A stretch of DNA of 46,094 nucleotides from Pantoea stewartii subsp. stewartii (GCF_008801695.1 NZ_VZPF01000037.1:1-46094), one strand, 5' to 3'; counted from the stretch's first letter, positions 8,136 to 16,711 are shown. Made by a program: numbers and translations. Notes: generated from the sequence alone by a model not told the origin.

Positions 8136-9059
8136 ATGAAAAAGTCTGCCAGCCCGTCCCCTTTCCATGCCCGTAACCGCCACCAGGGTGAATATGATTT
8201 TGCCGCGCTGACGGCAGCGCACCCGCCGCTGGCAGAAAAAGTCCGGCCCAACGGCTATGGCGTCATGTCGGTGGACTTTGCCGATCCTGAAGCGGTCATG
8301 CTGTTGAATCAGGCGCTGCTTAAACGGTTCTACGGCCTTGACTGGCAACTGGCGCCTGGTTCGTTGTGCCCGCCCGTGCCGGGGCGCGCTGACTATCTTC
8401 ACTACCTGGCCGATTTACTGGCACTGGACAACCAGGGCAGGATCCCGCCGGCGGACATCCTGGATATTGGCTGCGGGGCGAACTGTATTTATCCCCTGAT
8501 CGGCGCGGCGGAATATGGCTGGCGTTTTACCGGCACGGATATTGATGACGCGGCACTAAAAACGGCGACAAAAATTGTCGCGGCAAACCCGGGCATGCAA
8601 CGCCTGATCCGCCTGCGTCGGCAAAAAAATCCCGCCGTGGTGCTGAATGGCGTGGTGAACAAGAATGAAAACTTCCATGCGGTCATCTGCAATCCGCCTT
8701 TTCACGCTTCTGCGGCAGAGGCGGCGGCCGGTTCACAGCGTAAAACGCGCAACGTGGGACTGGCACCGGCTGCACCGCTGAACTTTGGCGGCCAGCACAA
8801 TGAATTGTGGTGCGAAGGGGGAGAAAAGGGCTTTGTCGGGAAAATGATCGCTGAAAGCGCCAGTCTGGCTCAGCAGGTCGTCTGGTTTACGTCGCTGGTA
8901 TCGCGCAAAGAGCATTTACCCGCGCTGGAGAAACAGCTGAAGGCGCTGGATACCCAGGTGGTACGTGTGGTCAATATGGCGCAGGGGCAGAAGCAGAGCC
9001 AGTTCCTGGCTTGGAGCTTTATGTCCGCCGCCCAACGCGCGCAGCGATTGTCCCGCTAA
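8136..9059 (+). CDS. rlmF: 23S rRNA (adenine(1618)-N6)-methyltransferase RlmF
   Basis: RlmF (YbiN) puts an N6-methyl group on A1618 of 23S rRNA using S-adenosylmethionine. The 307-residue protein matches the E. coli length of 308. It shows the family opening HARNRH, CPPVPGRADYLHYLADLL (about 76-93), the SAM-binding motif DIGCGANCIYPLIG (about 110) and the catalytic NPPFH motif of N6-adenine methylases. I chose the ATG at 8136 with GAGAG just upstream. A longer upstream open stretch to 7986 contains the terminator of the previous gene and is not protein. The gene is adjacent to glnQ as in E. coli apart from the missing ybiO. Confidence 0.92.
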   Translation: MKKSASPSPFHARNRHQGEYDFAALTAAHPPLAEKVRPNGYGVMSVDFADPEAVMLLNQALLKRFYGLDWQLAPGSLCPPVPGRADYLHYLADLLALDNQGRIPPADILDIGCGANCIYPLIGAAEYGWRFTGTDIDDAALKTATKIVAANPGMQRLIRLRRQKNPAVVLNGVVNKNENFHAVICNPPFHASAAEAAAGSQRKTRNVGLAPAAPLNFGGQHNELWCEGGEKGFVGKMIAESASLAQQVVWFTSLVSRKEHLPALEKQLKALDTQVVRVVNMAQGQKQSQFLAWSFMSAAQRAQRLSR

Positions 9060-9103
9060 CGCAGGCGCTTACGTCAGTTCGCCGCATCATCGTGTGGCGT
9101 CGC

Positions 9104-9134
9104 CAGAGAAAAACGGGCCGCCTGACGGCCCGTT
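9104..9134 (-). terminator. terminator of the glnHPQ operon
   Basis: On the minus strand AACGGGCCG and CGGCCCGTT pair around a 5-base loop (9112-9134) and are followed by TTTTTC. It ends the leftward glnHPQ transcript five bases past the glnQ stop. It could also slow rlmF transcription from the other side. Confidence 0.85.
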
Positions 9135-9139
9135 CGCAC

Positions 9140-9862
9140 TCAGGAAACGTGCTGTAAAAATTCGCGCAGACGCTCGCTGGGCGGATCACTGATCAGACGG
9201 TACGGATCGCCGTCTTCGGCAATACGGCCTTTATCAATAAAGATCAGGCGCGACGCCACTTTCTGGGCAAAACACACTTCGTGTGTGACAATAACCATTG
9301 TCATACCTTCTTCAGCCAGATCCTGCATGACTTTCAGCACTTCGTGACGCAGTTCTGGGTCCAGCGCGGAGGTGGGCTCATCAAACAGCATCATTTTGGG
9401 TTTCACCGCCAGTGCCCGGGCAATCGCCACGCGCTGTTGCTGCCCACCCGAAAGCTCAGAAGGGAAATGGTTGGCGCGCTCGGCCAGGCCCACTTTCGCC
9501 AGCAGGCTATGGGCCAGTTTTCGTGCGTCTTCTTTGCTGGCACCGCGAACGCGAATCGGGCCAAAAGCCACGTTATCCAGCGCACTCATCTGCGGGAAAA
9601 GGTGGAACTGCTGAAACACCATGCCGGCTTCCTGACGAATAAGGCGATCGTCTACTTTGGGATCGTTAACGTTCAGGCCATCGACGATCAGTTCGCCGCT
9701 GGTGATCTCTTCCAGCTTGTTGATGCAACGCAGCAGCGTCGATTTACCCGAACCGGAGGGGCCGATAATCACGACGACTTCGCCCTGATTAATTTTCAGG
9801 TCGATATTGTGCAGCACCTGGGTTTGGCCAAAATGCTTTGAGACGTTTTTAAATTCAATCAC
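9140..9862 (-). CDS. glnQ: glutamine ABC transporter ATP-binding protein GlnQ
   Basis: GlnQ powers high-affinity glutamine import on the cytoplasmic face of GlnP. The 240-residue protein matches E. coli length and has all ABC motifs: Walker A GPSGSGKS (32-39), the Q-loop in [11 protein letters not shown], signature LSGGQQQR, Walker [15 protein letters not shown] and the switch VTHE. Its start overlaps the glnP stop by four bases, so it is the last gene of glnH-glnP-glnQ. Confidence 0.97.
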   Translation of the reverse strand: MIEFKNVSKHFGQTQVLHNIDLKINQGEVVVIIGPSGSGKSTLLRCINKLEEITSGELIVDGLNVNDPKVDDRLIRQEAGMVFQQFHLFPQMSALDNVAFGPIRVRGASKEDARKLAHSLLAKVGLAERANHFPSELSGGQQQRVAIARALAVKPKMMLFDEPTSALDPELRHEVLKVMQDLAEEGMTMVIVTHEVCFAQKVASRLIFIDKGRIAEDGDPYRLISDPPSERLREFLQHVS

Positions 9863-10518
9863 AGGATTTTCACCCTTTTCTCAATACGGCGCAGCACAAA
9901 GCTCAACACCAACGTAATCACAAGATAAATAACGGCCACTGCGCTCCAGATTTCCAGCGCGCGGAAGTTACCGGCAATAATTTCCTGTCCCTGGCGGGTC
10001 AGTTCGGCCACACCGATCACAATAAACAGCGAGGTGTCCTTAATGCTGACAATCCACTGATTGCCCAGCGGGGGCAGCATACGACGCAGCGCCAGCGGCA
10101 TGATGACGTAGCGCAGGGTTTCGCGGCCCGACAGGCCCAAAGCCAGCCCGGCCTCGCGAAAGCCTTTGTTAATGGACAGGACCGCACCGCGGGTAATTTC
10201 CGCAATATAGGCACCCGAGTTAATCATAATGGTTACCACCGCGGCGGTGAACGGATCGATGCGTAAATCCGGGAACGCCATAGGCAGGGCAAAATAGATG
10301 AACATAACCTGCACGACGATGGGCGTACCGCGAATGATTTCAATAAAAACCAGGGCGATATTATGGCTCAGCCAGCCACCGTATGCGCGGGCAAAACCCG
10401 CGACCAGGCCGATGATCAATCCACCGACCAGGCCAATAATGGAAATAATTAAGGTCAGTTTTGCGCCTTCGAGTAGCGCGGGCATGGCTGGCCAGATGAC
10501 GCTCCAGTCAAAATCCAT
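9859..10518 (-). CDS. glnP: glutamine ABC transporter permease GlnP
   Basis: GlnP forms the membrane channel of the glutamine importer. It has 219 residues, as in E. coli, with about five hydrophobic helices and the cytoplasmic EAA loop [20 protein letters not shown] that contacts GlnQ. It lies 79 bases after glnH, behind a hairpin that can terminate part of the transcripts, and overlaps glnQ by four bases. Confidence 0.96.
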   Translation of the reverse strand: MDFDWSVIWPAMPALLEGAKLTLIISIIGLVGGLIIGLVAGFARAYGGWLSHNIALVFIEIIRGTPIVVQVMFIYFALPMAFPDLRIDPFTAAVVTIMINSGAYIAEITRGAVLSINKGFREAGLALGLSGRETLRYVIMPLALRRMLPPLGNQWIVSIKDTSLFIVIGVAELTRQGQEIIAGNFRALEIWSAVAVIYLVITLVLSFVLRRIEKRVKIL

Positions 10519-10544
10519 GGTGAAACTCCGCTGTTGTTGCTATG

Positions 10545-10571
10545 GAAAAAAGCAGGGACAGGGTCCCTGCT
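10545..10571 (-). terminator. intercistronic attenuator/terminator between glnH and glnP
   Basis: On the minus strand AGCAGGGAC and GTCCCTGCT pair around a three-base loop and are followed by six T residues. It lies between glnH and glnP. Partial termination here would make far more binding protein GlnH than membrane parts, as usual for ABC importers. Confidence 0.8.
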
Positions 10572-10597
10572 GAAAAATAAAAAAACGGACTCAGTGA

Positions 10598-11344
10598 TTA
10601 TTTCGGTTCAGTACCGAACCACTTTTTATAGAGTTGATTGTAGGTACCGTTCTCTTTGAGCGTTTTCAGCGCGCCGTTCACTTTTTCACGCAGTTCATCA
10701 CTGCCTTTCGGGAACGCAATGCCGTACTGCTGGGCTTCAATAGAATCACCTACAGCTTTGAAACGGCCTTTACCTGCGGTGTTGATGAAATAGAGGATAT
10801 TGGGCGTATCGTGCAGCACTGCGTCAGCGCTGTTGGTGCCCAGTTCCATGTAAGCGTTATCGATATTCGGGAACTGACGCAGATCTTTCGTTTTGATGTG
10901 CGTCTTCGCATAATCTACGGAACCCGTGCCGCTCTTCACCGCCACCACTTTGCCGTTCAGATCGTCAATGCCTTTGATGTCTTTCTCGTTGTTACGCACC
11001 ATGACCAGCAGACCGCTTTTATAGTAGCCATCAGAGAACTCAATGGCTTTCTTGCGCTCGTCAGTAATGGTAATGCCAGCCAGTGCCACATCGACGTTGT
11101 GCGTCTGAAGGGCAGGGATGATGCCGCTGAAGTCCATCGGCTTCAGGGTGTAATCCAGTTTCAGTTCCTTCGCAATGGCATCCCATAAATCCACGTCAAA
11201 GCCGACATATTTGTCACCTTGTTTGAATTCAAACGGGACAAAAGCCGTATCGGTGGCGACGATCAGTTTCTTTTCTGCTGCGGTAGTGGAGAGAGAGAAG
11301 GCCAGCGCCAACGCGGCCACAGAGATGTTAAATAGCGATTTCAT
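10598..11344 (-). CDS. glnH: glutamine-binding periplasmic protein GlnH
   Basis: GlnH captures glutamine in the periplasm and hands it to GlnP. The 248-residue precursor is nearly identical in plan to E. coli GlnH, including [22 protein letters not shown] and the end [10 protein letters not shown]. An N-terminal signal peptide of about 22 residues ends near TTAA-EKK. The second of two adjacent ATG codons (11344) is better spaced from AAGGA. It leads the glnHPQ operon behind a sigma-54-like promoter with NtrC sites, indicating induction by nitrogen limitation. Confidence 0.97.
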   Translation of the reverse strand: MKSLFNISVAALALAFSLSTTAAEKKLIVATDTAFVPFEFKQGDKYVGFDVDLWDAIAKELKLDYTLKPMDFSGIIPALQTHNVDVALAGITITDERKKAIEFSDGYYKSGLLVMVRNNEKDIKGIDDLNGKVVAVKSGTGSVDYAKTHIKTKDLRQFPNIDNAYMELGTNSADAVLHDTPNILYFINTAGKGRFKAVGDSIEAQQYGIAFPKGSDELREKVNGALKTLKENGTYNQLYKKWFGTEPK

Positions 11345-11408
11345 CATTTTTCCTTATTGCGACCAGGCGCAGGGCCCGGGCTTGCGAGCTATCATTTGCG
11401 GGCTATCA

Positions 11409-11428
11409 TATGAAAAAAGTATGCCAAC
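11409..11428 (-). promoter_or_regulatory. sigma-54-type promoter of glnHPQ
   Basis: The minus strand reads TTGGCATACTTTTTTCAT. A GG at -24 is followed after ten bases by TC at the -12 position (consensus GC). E. coli glnHp2 is likewise a weak-consensus sigma-54 promoter. It lies about 65-85 bases before the glnH start. Confidence 0.65.
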
Positions 11429-11499
11429 TTTTCAAAATGTAAAAAATATAATGATCAGGAGACCATCACTGACACGATTCTGCAACCTGTCGCGCCGAT

Positions 11500-11545
11500 G
11501 CACCATTATGGTGGTCCATCATGGTGCGAAGCGCTAAAGTGGTGC
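11500..11545. promoter_or_regulatory. two NtrC-type enhancer sites upstream of glnH
   Basis: GCACC-N5-GGTGG (11500-11514) and GCGCT-N5-GGTGC (11531-11545) each fit the NtrC consensus GCACY-N5-GGTGC with one or two mismatches. Their centres are 31 bp apart, about three helical turns. They lie roughly 75-125 bp upstream of the sigma-54 -24 element, the usual place for NtrC activation. Confidence 0.65.
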
Positions 11546-11631
11546 AGGAGTAGTGTGCATCAGAAGGCGAAAACGGGAAGGGCGCAGTGTCAGAAATGTT
11601 AACAAAGTCATAAATTATAGTAACGCAGACG

Positions 11632-11655
11632 TAAAAAAGGCGGGTTTCCCCGCCT
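11632..11655 (-). terminator. terminator of dps
   Basis: On the minus strand AGGCGGG and CCCGCCT pair around a four-base loop (11638-11655) and are followed by six T residues. It lies 21 bases after the dps stop codon. Confidence 0.88.
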
Positions 11656-11675
11656 GGTAATAGTCTGTAAGACCG

Positions 11676-12179
11676 TTATTCGATATTAGACTCAATGAAC
11701 CACAGGAATTTATCCAGGTCACGAGAAGCCGCAGTAAAGATATCGGCGGTATCTTCATCTTTTACTTCAGAAATCGCTTTGCGCGTATCGTTAGCCACCA
11801 CAGCATAACGGTCGGCCAGCGCTTTCAGATGATCCTGTACGCTGTGGATGTTCAGCGGATAGCTTTTCAGTGGCGTTTTATCGTTGACGACCTGAGTGGT
11901 ACCCAGTGCTACACCACCCAGTTGCACCACGCGTTCCGCGATAGTGTCCTGATGATCGGTGATGGTGGTACGGAAACCGTCCAGCATTTCGTGCACACCG
12001 ATGAAGTTCGCGCCGCGCATGTTCCAGTGCGCTTGCTTAGTGATCAGGGACAGATCGATGAACTCCACGACCAGGCGATTGAGCACCTCAATGGTGGCGC
12101 GCTTTTCGTCATCTGCCACGTCATTACGGGTATAAAGTAGATCAGAAGATTTTGTTTTAACCAGTTTAGCGGTACTCAT
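11676..12179 (-). CDS. dps: DNA protection during starvation protein Dps
   Basis: Dps is a ferritin-like dodecamer that oxidises iron with peroxide and coats DNA in stationary phase. The 167 residues equal the E. coli protein. The lysine-bearing N-terminus ([19 protein letters not shown]) that contacts DNA is present. So is the ferroxidase region, with [12 protein letters not shown] and [20 protein letters not shown]. The ATG at 12179 has AGAGGA at proper spacing. A -10 element TATACT lies about 50 bases upstream. Confidence 0.97.
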   Translation of the reverse strand: MSTAKLVKTKSSDLLYTRNDVADDEKRATIEVLNRLVVEFIDLSLITKQAHWNMRGANFIGVHEMLDGFRTTITDHQDTIAERVVQLGGVALGTTQVVNDKTPLKSYPLNIHSVQDHLKALADRYAVVANDTRKAISEVKDEDTADIFTAASRDLDKFLWFIESNIE

Positions 12180-12227
12180 TGTTTCAGTCCTCTCTTTCAA
12201 TGGTTGTCCTAATCAAGTACGAAACTA

Positions 12228-12233
12228 AGTATA
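12228..12233 (-). promoter_or_regulatory. -10 element of the dps promoter
   Basis: The minus strand reads GCTATACTTAG, matching the E. coli dps -10 context GCTATACTTAA, which is used by sigma-S and by sigma-70 with OxyR. It lies 49-54 bases before the start codon. The rest of the 12234-12470 gap is AT-rich with no open gene that I can support. Confidence 0.6.
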
Positions 12234-12473
12234 GCAGCGATTTGTCGCCTTGCAGGATTGGCTTAATCAATGGATGAAATAGCATTCACCTTAGCGTGCG
12301 TGGGTGCGCGGGTGAAATAGTTAATAAATTGTTAAACTTAAAATTTCATAAAGCACTTTAAATACATAAGGTTAAATAAAAATTCAATCGAATGATTTTT
12401 ACCTGTATTAAATATTAACTTTCTATTACACATTAACTGAAATAATTATCAGCATGAGAGTTATTGTTATTTA

Positions 12474-12491
12474 GCCTGCCTTTCAGCAGGC
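12474..12491 (-). terminator. weak hairpin after rhtA
   Basis: GCCTGC and GCAGGC pair around six bases, ten bases past the rhtA stop codon. No proper T run follows on the minus strand (CTAAATAAC), so termination would be weak or Rho-assisted. Confidence 0.4.
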
Positions 12492-12500
12492 GGAAACCTG

Positions 12501-13412
12501 TTATTTCTTTTTATTATCAGATAATTCTATTGCATTTAACTGGCTCTTTCTGGGACGCATGGTCAGAGTAGCGCCGGACGAGGCCAGGATAATCGCCAGC
12601 AGCGCCAGACACTGCACGCCAGAAAGGCTCTCATTCAGATAAAGCATGCCAGACAGTGCCGCCACCGCAGGCTCAAGGCTCATCAGCGTACCAAAAATGC
12701 GCGCAGGTAAATGGGTCAGTGCCATCATTTCCAGTGAATAGGGAAGCGCCGTTGAAAGAAAGGCCACCAAAATGGCAACCGGCACGACGCTCCATTGCCA
12801 GATGCCGCTTGCGGCAAACGTCAGCCCTACGGGAACAAAAATCAGCGAAGCGATCAGAGAGCCGATGGCGACCGTTGCCGCGCCGTGCTCTGCGCCCGCG
12901 CGCTGCCCTGACAGAATATAGACTGCCCAACAGACACCGGCACCGAGCGCAAATAGTGCACCTATCGGATCGACGGAGGTAATACCGGTACTGAACGGCA
13001 GTAAAAACCACAGCCCAATGACCGCCAGTATGACCCAAAGAAAATCGAGTGGCCGACGTGAGCCGAGCAGCGCAAGCGTAAGCGGGCCAACAAACTCCAG
13101 CCCGACCGCGATGCCAAGCGGTACCGTCCGAATAGACAGGTAAAATAAAAAGTTCATCGTACCCAATGCTAAGCCATAAATAGTTAGCGGCATGCGCTGT
13201 TCAGGACGAAAACGCAGTCGCCAGGGCTTGAAGATGAGGCAAAGGATGACGGTGCCAAAGCCCAGGCGCAATGCGGTGATGCCGGTGGCACCCACGGTGG
13301 GAAAAAGTGTTTTTGCCAGTGAGGCGCCGCCCTTAAGCGACAACATCGAGATAAGTAACACGACGACAGGGAGTAAAGCTGGCGTGAGCGATTTGAGTGG
13401 CGAAACTGACAT
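12501..13412 (-). CDS. rhtA: threonine/homoserine exporter RhtA (EamA family)
   Basis: RhtA is an inner-membrane exporter of threonine, homoserine and some amino-acid analogues. The 303-residue protein has about ten hydrophobic helices in two EamA repeats and matches E. coli RhtA through GGASLAKTLFP, TVPLGIAVGLEF and LSTALPYSLEM. I used the ATG at 13412, although AGG abuts it. A TTG at 13430 is an alternative start with no better ribosome site. The C-terminus (RKSQLNAIELSDNKKK) is a polar tail. Position between dps and ompX is as in E. coli. Confidence 0.9.
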   Translation of the reverse strand: MSVSPLKSLTPALLPVVVLLISMLSLKGGASLAKTLFPTVGATGITALRLGFGTVILCLIFKPWRLRFRPEQRMPLTIYGLALGTMNFLFYLSIRTVPLGIAVGLEFVGPLTLALLGSRRPLDFLWVILAVIGLWFLLPFSTGITSVDPIGALFALGAGVCWAVYILSGQRAGAEHGAATVAIGSLIASLIFVPVGLTFAASGIWQWSVVPVAILVAFLSTALPYSLEMMALTHLPARIFGTLMSLEPAVAALSGMLYLNESLSGVQCLALLAIILASSGATLTMRPRKSQLNAIELSDNKKK

Positions 13413-13436
13413 CCTGTTGATACTTCCCAATCAATG

Positions 13437-13781
13437 AGCTAACAAGATGACCAGTGTAAAGGAAATGTTGGTCAAAAAGGGGACGTAAACTGATTTTAAT
13501 TTTGTCTGTTTGCCTGCTTTTTAAGCAGTTTTTCCGGCTGGAAAGTAAATTAATGTCAGGTTTTTTTAGGAATTTACTTAAAGAATGAAAACTTGTTTGG
13601 GGTCATTATTGCAAGGATATGACGGTTTTTATAAGAAAAATGAATGACATAGGAAACTCCATTAACTTTCTGTTACACCAAACACTGTGTTAGACAACAA
13701 AATGCGGGCAGAGTTTCTCGCTATTTTTTGTTATATTTTTAGCGTTGTCAGGAGAGAAGTACTTTCACATTTGAGGTGGTT
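13437..13781. other. long AT-rich promoter region between rhtA and ompX
   Basis: About 345 bases with no open gene. Runs such as TTTTTTAGGAATTTACTT and TTTTTGTTATATTTTTAGCG indicate an AT-rich regulatory and leader segment for ompX; the last of these contains a plausible -10 (TTATAT) some 45 bases before the start. I could not pick a -35 or known operator with confidence. Confidence 0.4.
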
Positions 13782-14294
13782 ATGAAAAAAATTGCATGTC
13801 TTTCAGCATTAGCCTGTGTGTTAGCAGTCGCAACAGGTTCCGCCATGGCACAGAGCACCGTAACCGGTGGCTACGCACAGAGCGACTACCAGGGCGTTGC
13901 TAACAAAGCAAACGGCTTCAACCTGAAATATCGCTATGAAGACGGTTCTAACCCACTGGGTTGGATCGGCTCATTCACTTACACCGAGAAAGATCGTACC
14001 GAAGACGGCATTTATAATAAAGGCCAGTACTACGGTATCACCGGTGGTCCAGCATTCCGTCTGAATGACTGGGCAAGCATCTATGGTGTGGTTGGTGTTG
14101 GCTACGGCAAATACCAGGCTAACGACACCACTTCACGCGACAAAGCTGACACCAGCGACTACGGTTTCTCTTACGGCGCAGGTATGCAGTTCAACCCAAT
14201 GGAAAACGTTGCACTGGACGTTGGCTATGAGCAGAGCCGCATCCGTAGCGTTGACGTTGGCACCTGGATTGCTGGCGTAGGCTACAGCTTCTAA
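13782..14294 (+). CDS. ompX: outer membrane protein OmpX
   Basis: OmpX is a small eight-stranded outer-membrane beta-barrel of the Ail/Lom family, linked to adhesion and envelope stress. The 170-residue precursor has a 23-residue signal peptide ending SAMA, then QSTVTGGYAQSD as in E. coli. It ends with the aromatic terminal strand GVGYSF that outer-membrane proteins need for assembly. GAGG lies before the ATG at 13782; a GTG six bases upstream is unlikely to be the start. Outer-membrane protein mRNAs are known targets of sRNAs such as RybB, whose gene is at 40266-40332 here. Confidence 0.97.
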   Translation: MKKIACLSALACVLAVATGSAMAQSTVTGGYAQSDYQGVANKANGFNLKYRYEDGSNPLGWIGSFTYTEKDRTEDGIYNKGQYYGITGGPAFRLNDWASIYGVVGVGYGKYQANDTTSRDKADTSDYGFSYGAGMQFNPMENVALDVGYEQSRIRSVDVGTWIAGVGYSF

Positions 14295-14316
14295 GCGAGC
14301 TTAGTCGAGACTAAAA

Positions 14317-14345
14317 AAACGGCCCTCTTCAGGGCCGTTTTTATT
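14317..14345 (+). terminator. terminator of ompX
   Basis: AAACGGCCCT and AGGGCCGTTT form a perfect 10-bp stem around CTTC, with A residues before and T residues after. It can work in both directions. Confidence 0.92.
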
Positions 14346-14374
14346 GGTAACAAAAACCCGCGCTAATAACCTGC

Positions 14375-14410
14375 CTTTGTCTTTGTCTTTGTCTTTGTCT
14401 TTGTCTTTGC
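14375..14410. repeat. hexanucleotide tandem repeat (CTTTGT)5 plus one variant unit
   Basis: Five perfect CTTTGT units are followed by CTTTGC, 36 bases in all, in the ompX-mntS gap. Such short tandem repeats change length by replication slippage. It is not inside a recognisable gene, and lies about 280 bases past the 3' end of mntS. The rest of 14411-14690 shows no gene I can support. Confidence 0.95.
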
Positions 14411-14690
14411 CACCGCGACTGTCCCTGTATCTGTCTTCTCCGCGCCGCTTTACGTTCTGACATTAACCCGCGCCCCGGACTTCCCTGGCAGGAAGCCTTT
14501 TTTCCAGGCCCGCACAGAACAAAAGAAGGGCGCCTTACACAGCGGCTGTATTTTGACGCTTACCTTTACAGGAACAGCGCTAAGCGCAGGGCACAGGTGA
14601 CCAGATCAGAAGCGTGGATCAATGCAGGCGCGCGGCGAGGAAAGGAAAACAGGCCGCGCGTGGGTAATGAATCTGAATGTGAAAAAGGAT

Positions 14691-14876
14691 TCAGCCGCGC
14701 CAGATCAGTTTTTGGCAGTAGCGCGTTTCCGGCTGCTGGCCCAGCAGACGCTCAATAAGCATGAGGCGCAGCGTAAAAGGGGAGCGCGTCAGCAGGCACC
14801 ACAAGGATTTTCCTGATGTTGTTTTTTCGGCCTGGAAGCATTTGCTGCAGTCGATACAGCTTTTCAGAGTGCTCAT
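14691..14876 (-). CDS. mntS: manganese-responsive small protein MntS homologue, cysteine-rich N-terminal extension
   Basis: In E. coli MntS is a 42-residue protein that raises available manganese, encoded opposite mntR and repressed by Mn-MntR. This 61-residue frame sits in the same place and orientation. It contains SPFTLRLMLIERLLGQQP, matching the E. coli core SPFKVRLMLLSML. An excellent GGAGG lies seven bases before the ATG at 14876. A consensus MntR box lies 80-105 bases upstream. Unlike E. coli MntS, the N-terminus carries SCIDCSKC (Cys7, Cys10, Cys13), with further cysteines at about 27 and 54. That could bind a metal; this is inference. Assignment rests on core similarity, locus and operator together. 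Confidence 0.8.
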   Translation of the reverse strand: MSTLKSCIDCSKCFQAEKTTSGKSLWCLLTRSPFTLRLMLIERLLGQQPETRYCQKLIWRG

Positions 14877-14955
14877 AGCATCACCTCCCATAAAATTTAA
14901 CGCAACGGTAAGCAGAGATCGTGCTTTAGTGCATCACTCTGTTTACATTATCGAC

Positions 14956-14992
14956 AAATATAGCACTGGCTATACCGTTTAGCCAAGGCTAA
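14956..14992. promoter_or_regulatory. MntR box and adjacent palindrome in the mntS-mntR gap
   Basis: ATAGCACTGGCTAT at 14960-14973 matches the E. coli MntR operator core ATAGC-N4-GGCTAT-type palindrome, with AAAT and CCGTTT flanks. Right beside it TTAGCCAAGGCTAA (14979-14992) is a perfect 14-bp palindrome with the same half-site letters (AGCC/GGCT) but no spacer. The site is placed to repress mntS and possibly mntR. Confidence 0.75.
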
Positions 14993-15088
14993 CGACGAAA
15001 AATTTGAGCTTATTTGCGCCTGGTTTACAATGAGCGCAGCTAAATCCACACGGAAGGGCTGGTGTGGAAAAAATAAAGAGGAAGCTGA

Positions 15089-15547
15089 ATGAGTCGTCGT
15101 GCCAAAAGCGTGGTTTCTGCCCCGCAAGGACCACTAAAAGATATTGAAGAGCATGTCGAAGGTTTTCGGCAGGTGCGCGAAGCGCATCGTCGTGAACTGA
15201 TTGATGACTATGTTGAGCTAATCTCTGATTTGATTGGTGAGTTTGGCGAGGCGCGCCAGGTCGACATGGCCGCGCGTTTGGGGGTTTCGCAACCGACCGT
15301 CGCCAAAATGTTAAAGCGGTTAGGAACTGCCGGCCTGGTCGAGCAGGTGCCTTATCGCGGCGTCTTTTTGACGCGTGAAGGGGAAAAGCTGGCTGAAGAG
15401 AGCCGCGCCCGCCATCACATCGTTGAAACCTTCCTGTTAGCGCTTGGCATTAGTCCGGAAACGGCACGCCGCGATTCTGAAGGCATCGAACATCACGTCA
15501 GTGATGAAACCCTGGCCGTATTCCAGAAATTTTACCAAAACAATTAA
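15089..15547 (+). CDS. mntR: manganese transport regulator MntR
   Basis: MntR is a DtxR/IdeR-family dimer that binds DNA when loaded with manganese and represses manganese import. The 152-residue protein has a winged helix-turn-helix (about 58-97, with [17 protein letters not shown]). A metal-binding and dimerisation half follows (about 100-150). Probable ligands by family comparison are in RHHIVE (108-113) and SEGIEHH (130-136). GAGG lies eight bases before the ATG. ybiR follows 24 bases downstream, probably in one transcript. Confidence 0.95.
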   Translation: MSRRAKSVVSAPQGPLKDIEEHVEGFRQVREAHRRELIDDYVELISDLIGEFGEARQVDMAARLGVSQPTVAKMLKRLGTAGLVEQVPYRGVFLTREGEKLAEESRARHHIVETFLLALGISPETARRDSEGIEHHVSDETLAVFQKFYQNN

Positions 15548-15571
15548 TCCTCAGTTAAGGCGCCGGACATC

Positions 15572-16681
15572 ATGCCCATTGTGCTTCGCTCATTTCTGCA
15601 TGACCATATATTGCACTTGTTAGTCGTTGTTGGGGTTGTTCTGCTGTTTCTTGCTCATTACCACTGGGCGGATCTGCCTGCCGCAGTGGACTGGCACACC
15701 ATCATCACCCTGAGTGGACTGCTTATCCTCACCAAGGGGTTAGAAACCAGTGGGTATTTTGATGTTCTGGGCGGTCGGTTAATTGCGGGGTTTAAGCATG
15801 AGCGCACGCTGGCCCTGTTTATGGTGCTGGCGGCGGCGGTGCTCTCGACCTTCTTAACCAACGATGTGGCCCTGTTTATTCTGGTGCCGCTGACGCTGAC
15901 ATTGCGCAAGTTTTCCCATTTACCGATTTCCCGCTTAATCATCTTCGAAGCGCTGGCCGTAAATGCCGGTTCGTTGCTGACGCCGGTGGGCAATCCGCAG
16001 AATATTTTGCTGTGGAGCCACGGCTCGCTGAGTGTAGTCGGTTTTATCTGGCAAATGACGCCGCTGGCCGTCTGGCTGCTGTTAAGCCTGCTGGTCGTCA
16101 CCTGGTTTAGTTTTGCCAAACGCGCGATTGAAAAACATGAGAACGCAGAACAGCACAGCTGGCAGAAGCCACTGTTTGCCGTCAGTCTGGCGCTTTACGT
16201 CTTGTTTATCGCCGCGCTGGAGTGGCACCTGACCGGCTGGGCGCTACTGCTGATTCTTGTCTGCTTTTTTATTATGGCGCGCCAGGTATTGCTGAATATC
16301 GACTGGAGCCTGCTGGTGGTCTTCATCGTCATGTTCCTGGACGTGTTCTTGCTGACACGCTTGCCTGTTGTGCAGGCCCATTTTGATGCGATTGCCCATC
16401 TTGCCAAAGGGGAGCTTTACCTGTTGGCGATTGGCTTGTCACAGGTGATCAGTAATGTGCCTGCCACGATCCTGCTTTTGCAGAAAGTGCCGCCTTCAGA
16501 CGTCCTTGCCTGGGCGGTCAATATCGGTGGGTTTGGCCTGCTACCGGGTTCGCTTGCCAACCTGATTGCGCTGCGCATGGCGAAAGATCGTGCCATCTGG
16601 TGGCGCTTCCATCTGTTCTCCGTTCCCTTACTCGCATGGTCGATGCTGACCGGCTGGCTGTTGCTTAAACTGGTTGCCTGA
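15572..16681 (+). CDS. ybiR: inner membrane anion-transporter-like protein YbiR
   Basis: YbiR is a predicted inner-membrane transporter of the ArsB/NhaD-like ion transporter group; its substrate is not known to me. The 369-residue protein has about ten or more hydrophobic segments. It shows the family patterns TFLTNDVALFILVPLTLTL and LTPVGNPQNILLW, both re-entrant-type Asn-rich motifs. It follows mntR closely as in E. coli, so a role related to metal or ion balance is possible but not shown. Confidence 0.88.
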   Translation: MPIVLRSFLHDHILHLLVVVGVVLLFLAHYHWADLPAAVDWHTIITLSGLLILTKGLETSGYFDVLGGRLIAGFKHERTLALFMVLAAAVLSTFLTNDVALFILVPLTLTLRKFSHLPISRLIIFEALAVNAGSLLTPVGNPQNILLWSHGSLSVVGFIWQMTPLAVWLLLSLLVVTWFSFAKRAIEKHENAEQHSWQKPLFAVSLALYVLFIAALEWHLTGWALLLILVCFFIMARQVLLNIDWSLLVVFIVMFLDVFLLTRLPVVQAHFDAIAHLAKGELYLLAIGLSQVISNVPATILLLQKVPPSDVLAWAVNIGGFGLLPGSLANLIALRMAKDRAIWWRFHLFSVPLLAWSMLTGWLLLKLVA

Positions 16682-16690
16682 CGCGAACCT

Positions 16691-16711
16691 GTCCTGCCCT
16701 CGTGGCAGGAC
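16691..16711 (+). terminator. probable terminator after ybiR
   Basis: GTCCTGCC and GGCAGGAC pair around five bases, ten bases past the ybiR stop. The following GTGCGGACTTTCTC has only a short T run, so strength is uncertain. Confidence 0.5.

Noticed and set aside
14411..14690. Short open frames between the hexanucleotide repeat and mntS
   Set aside because: They lack ribosome sites and protein-like features, and partly overlap mntS on the other strand.
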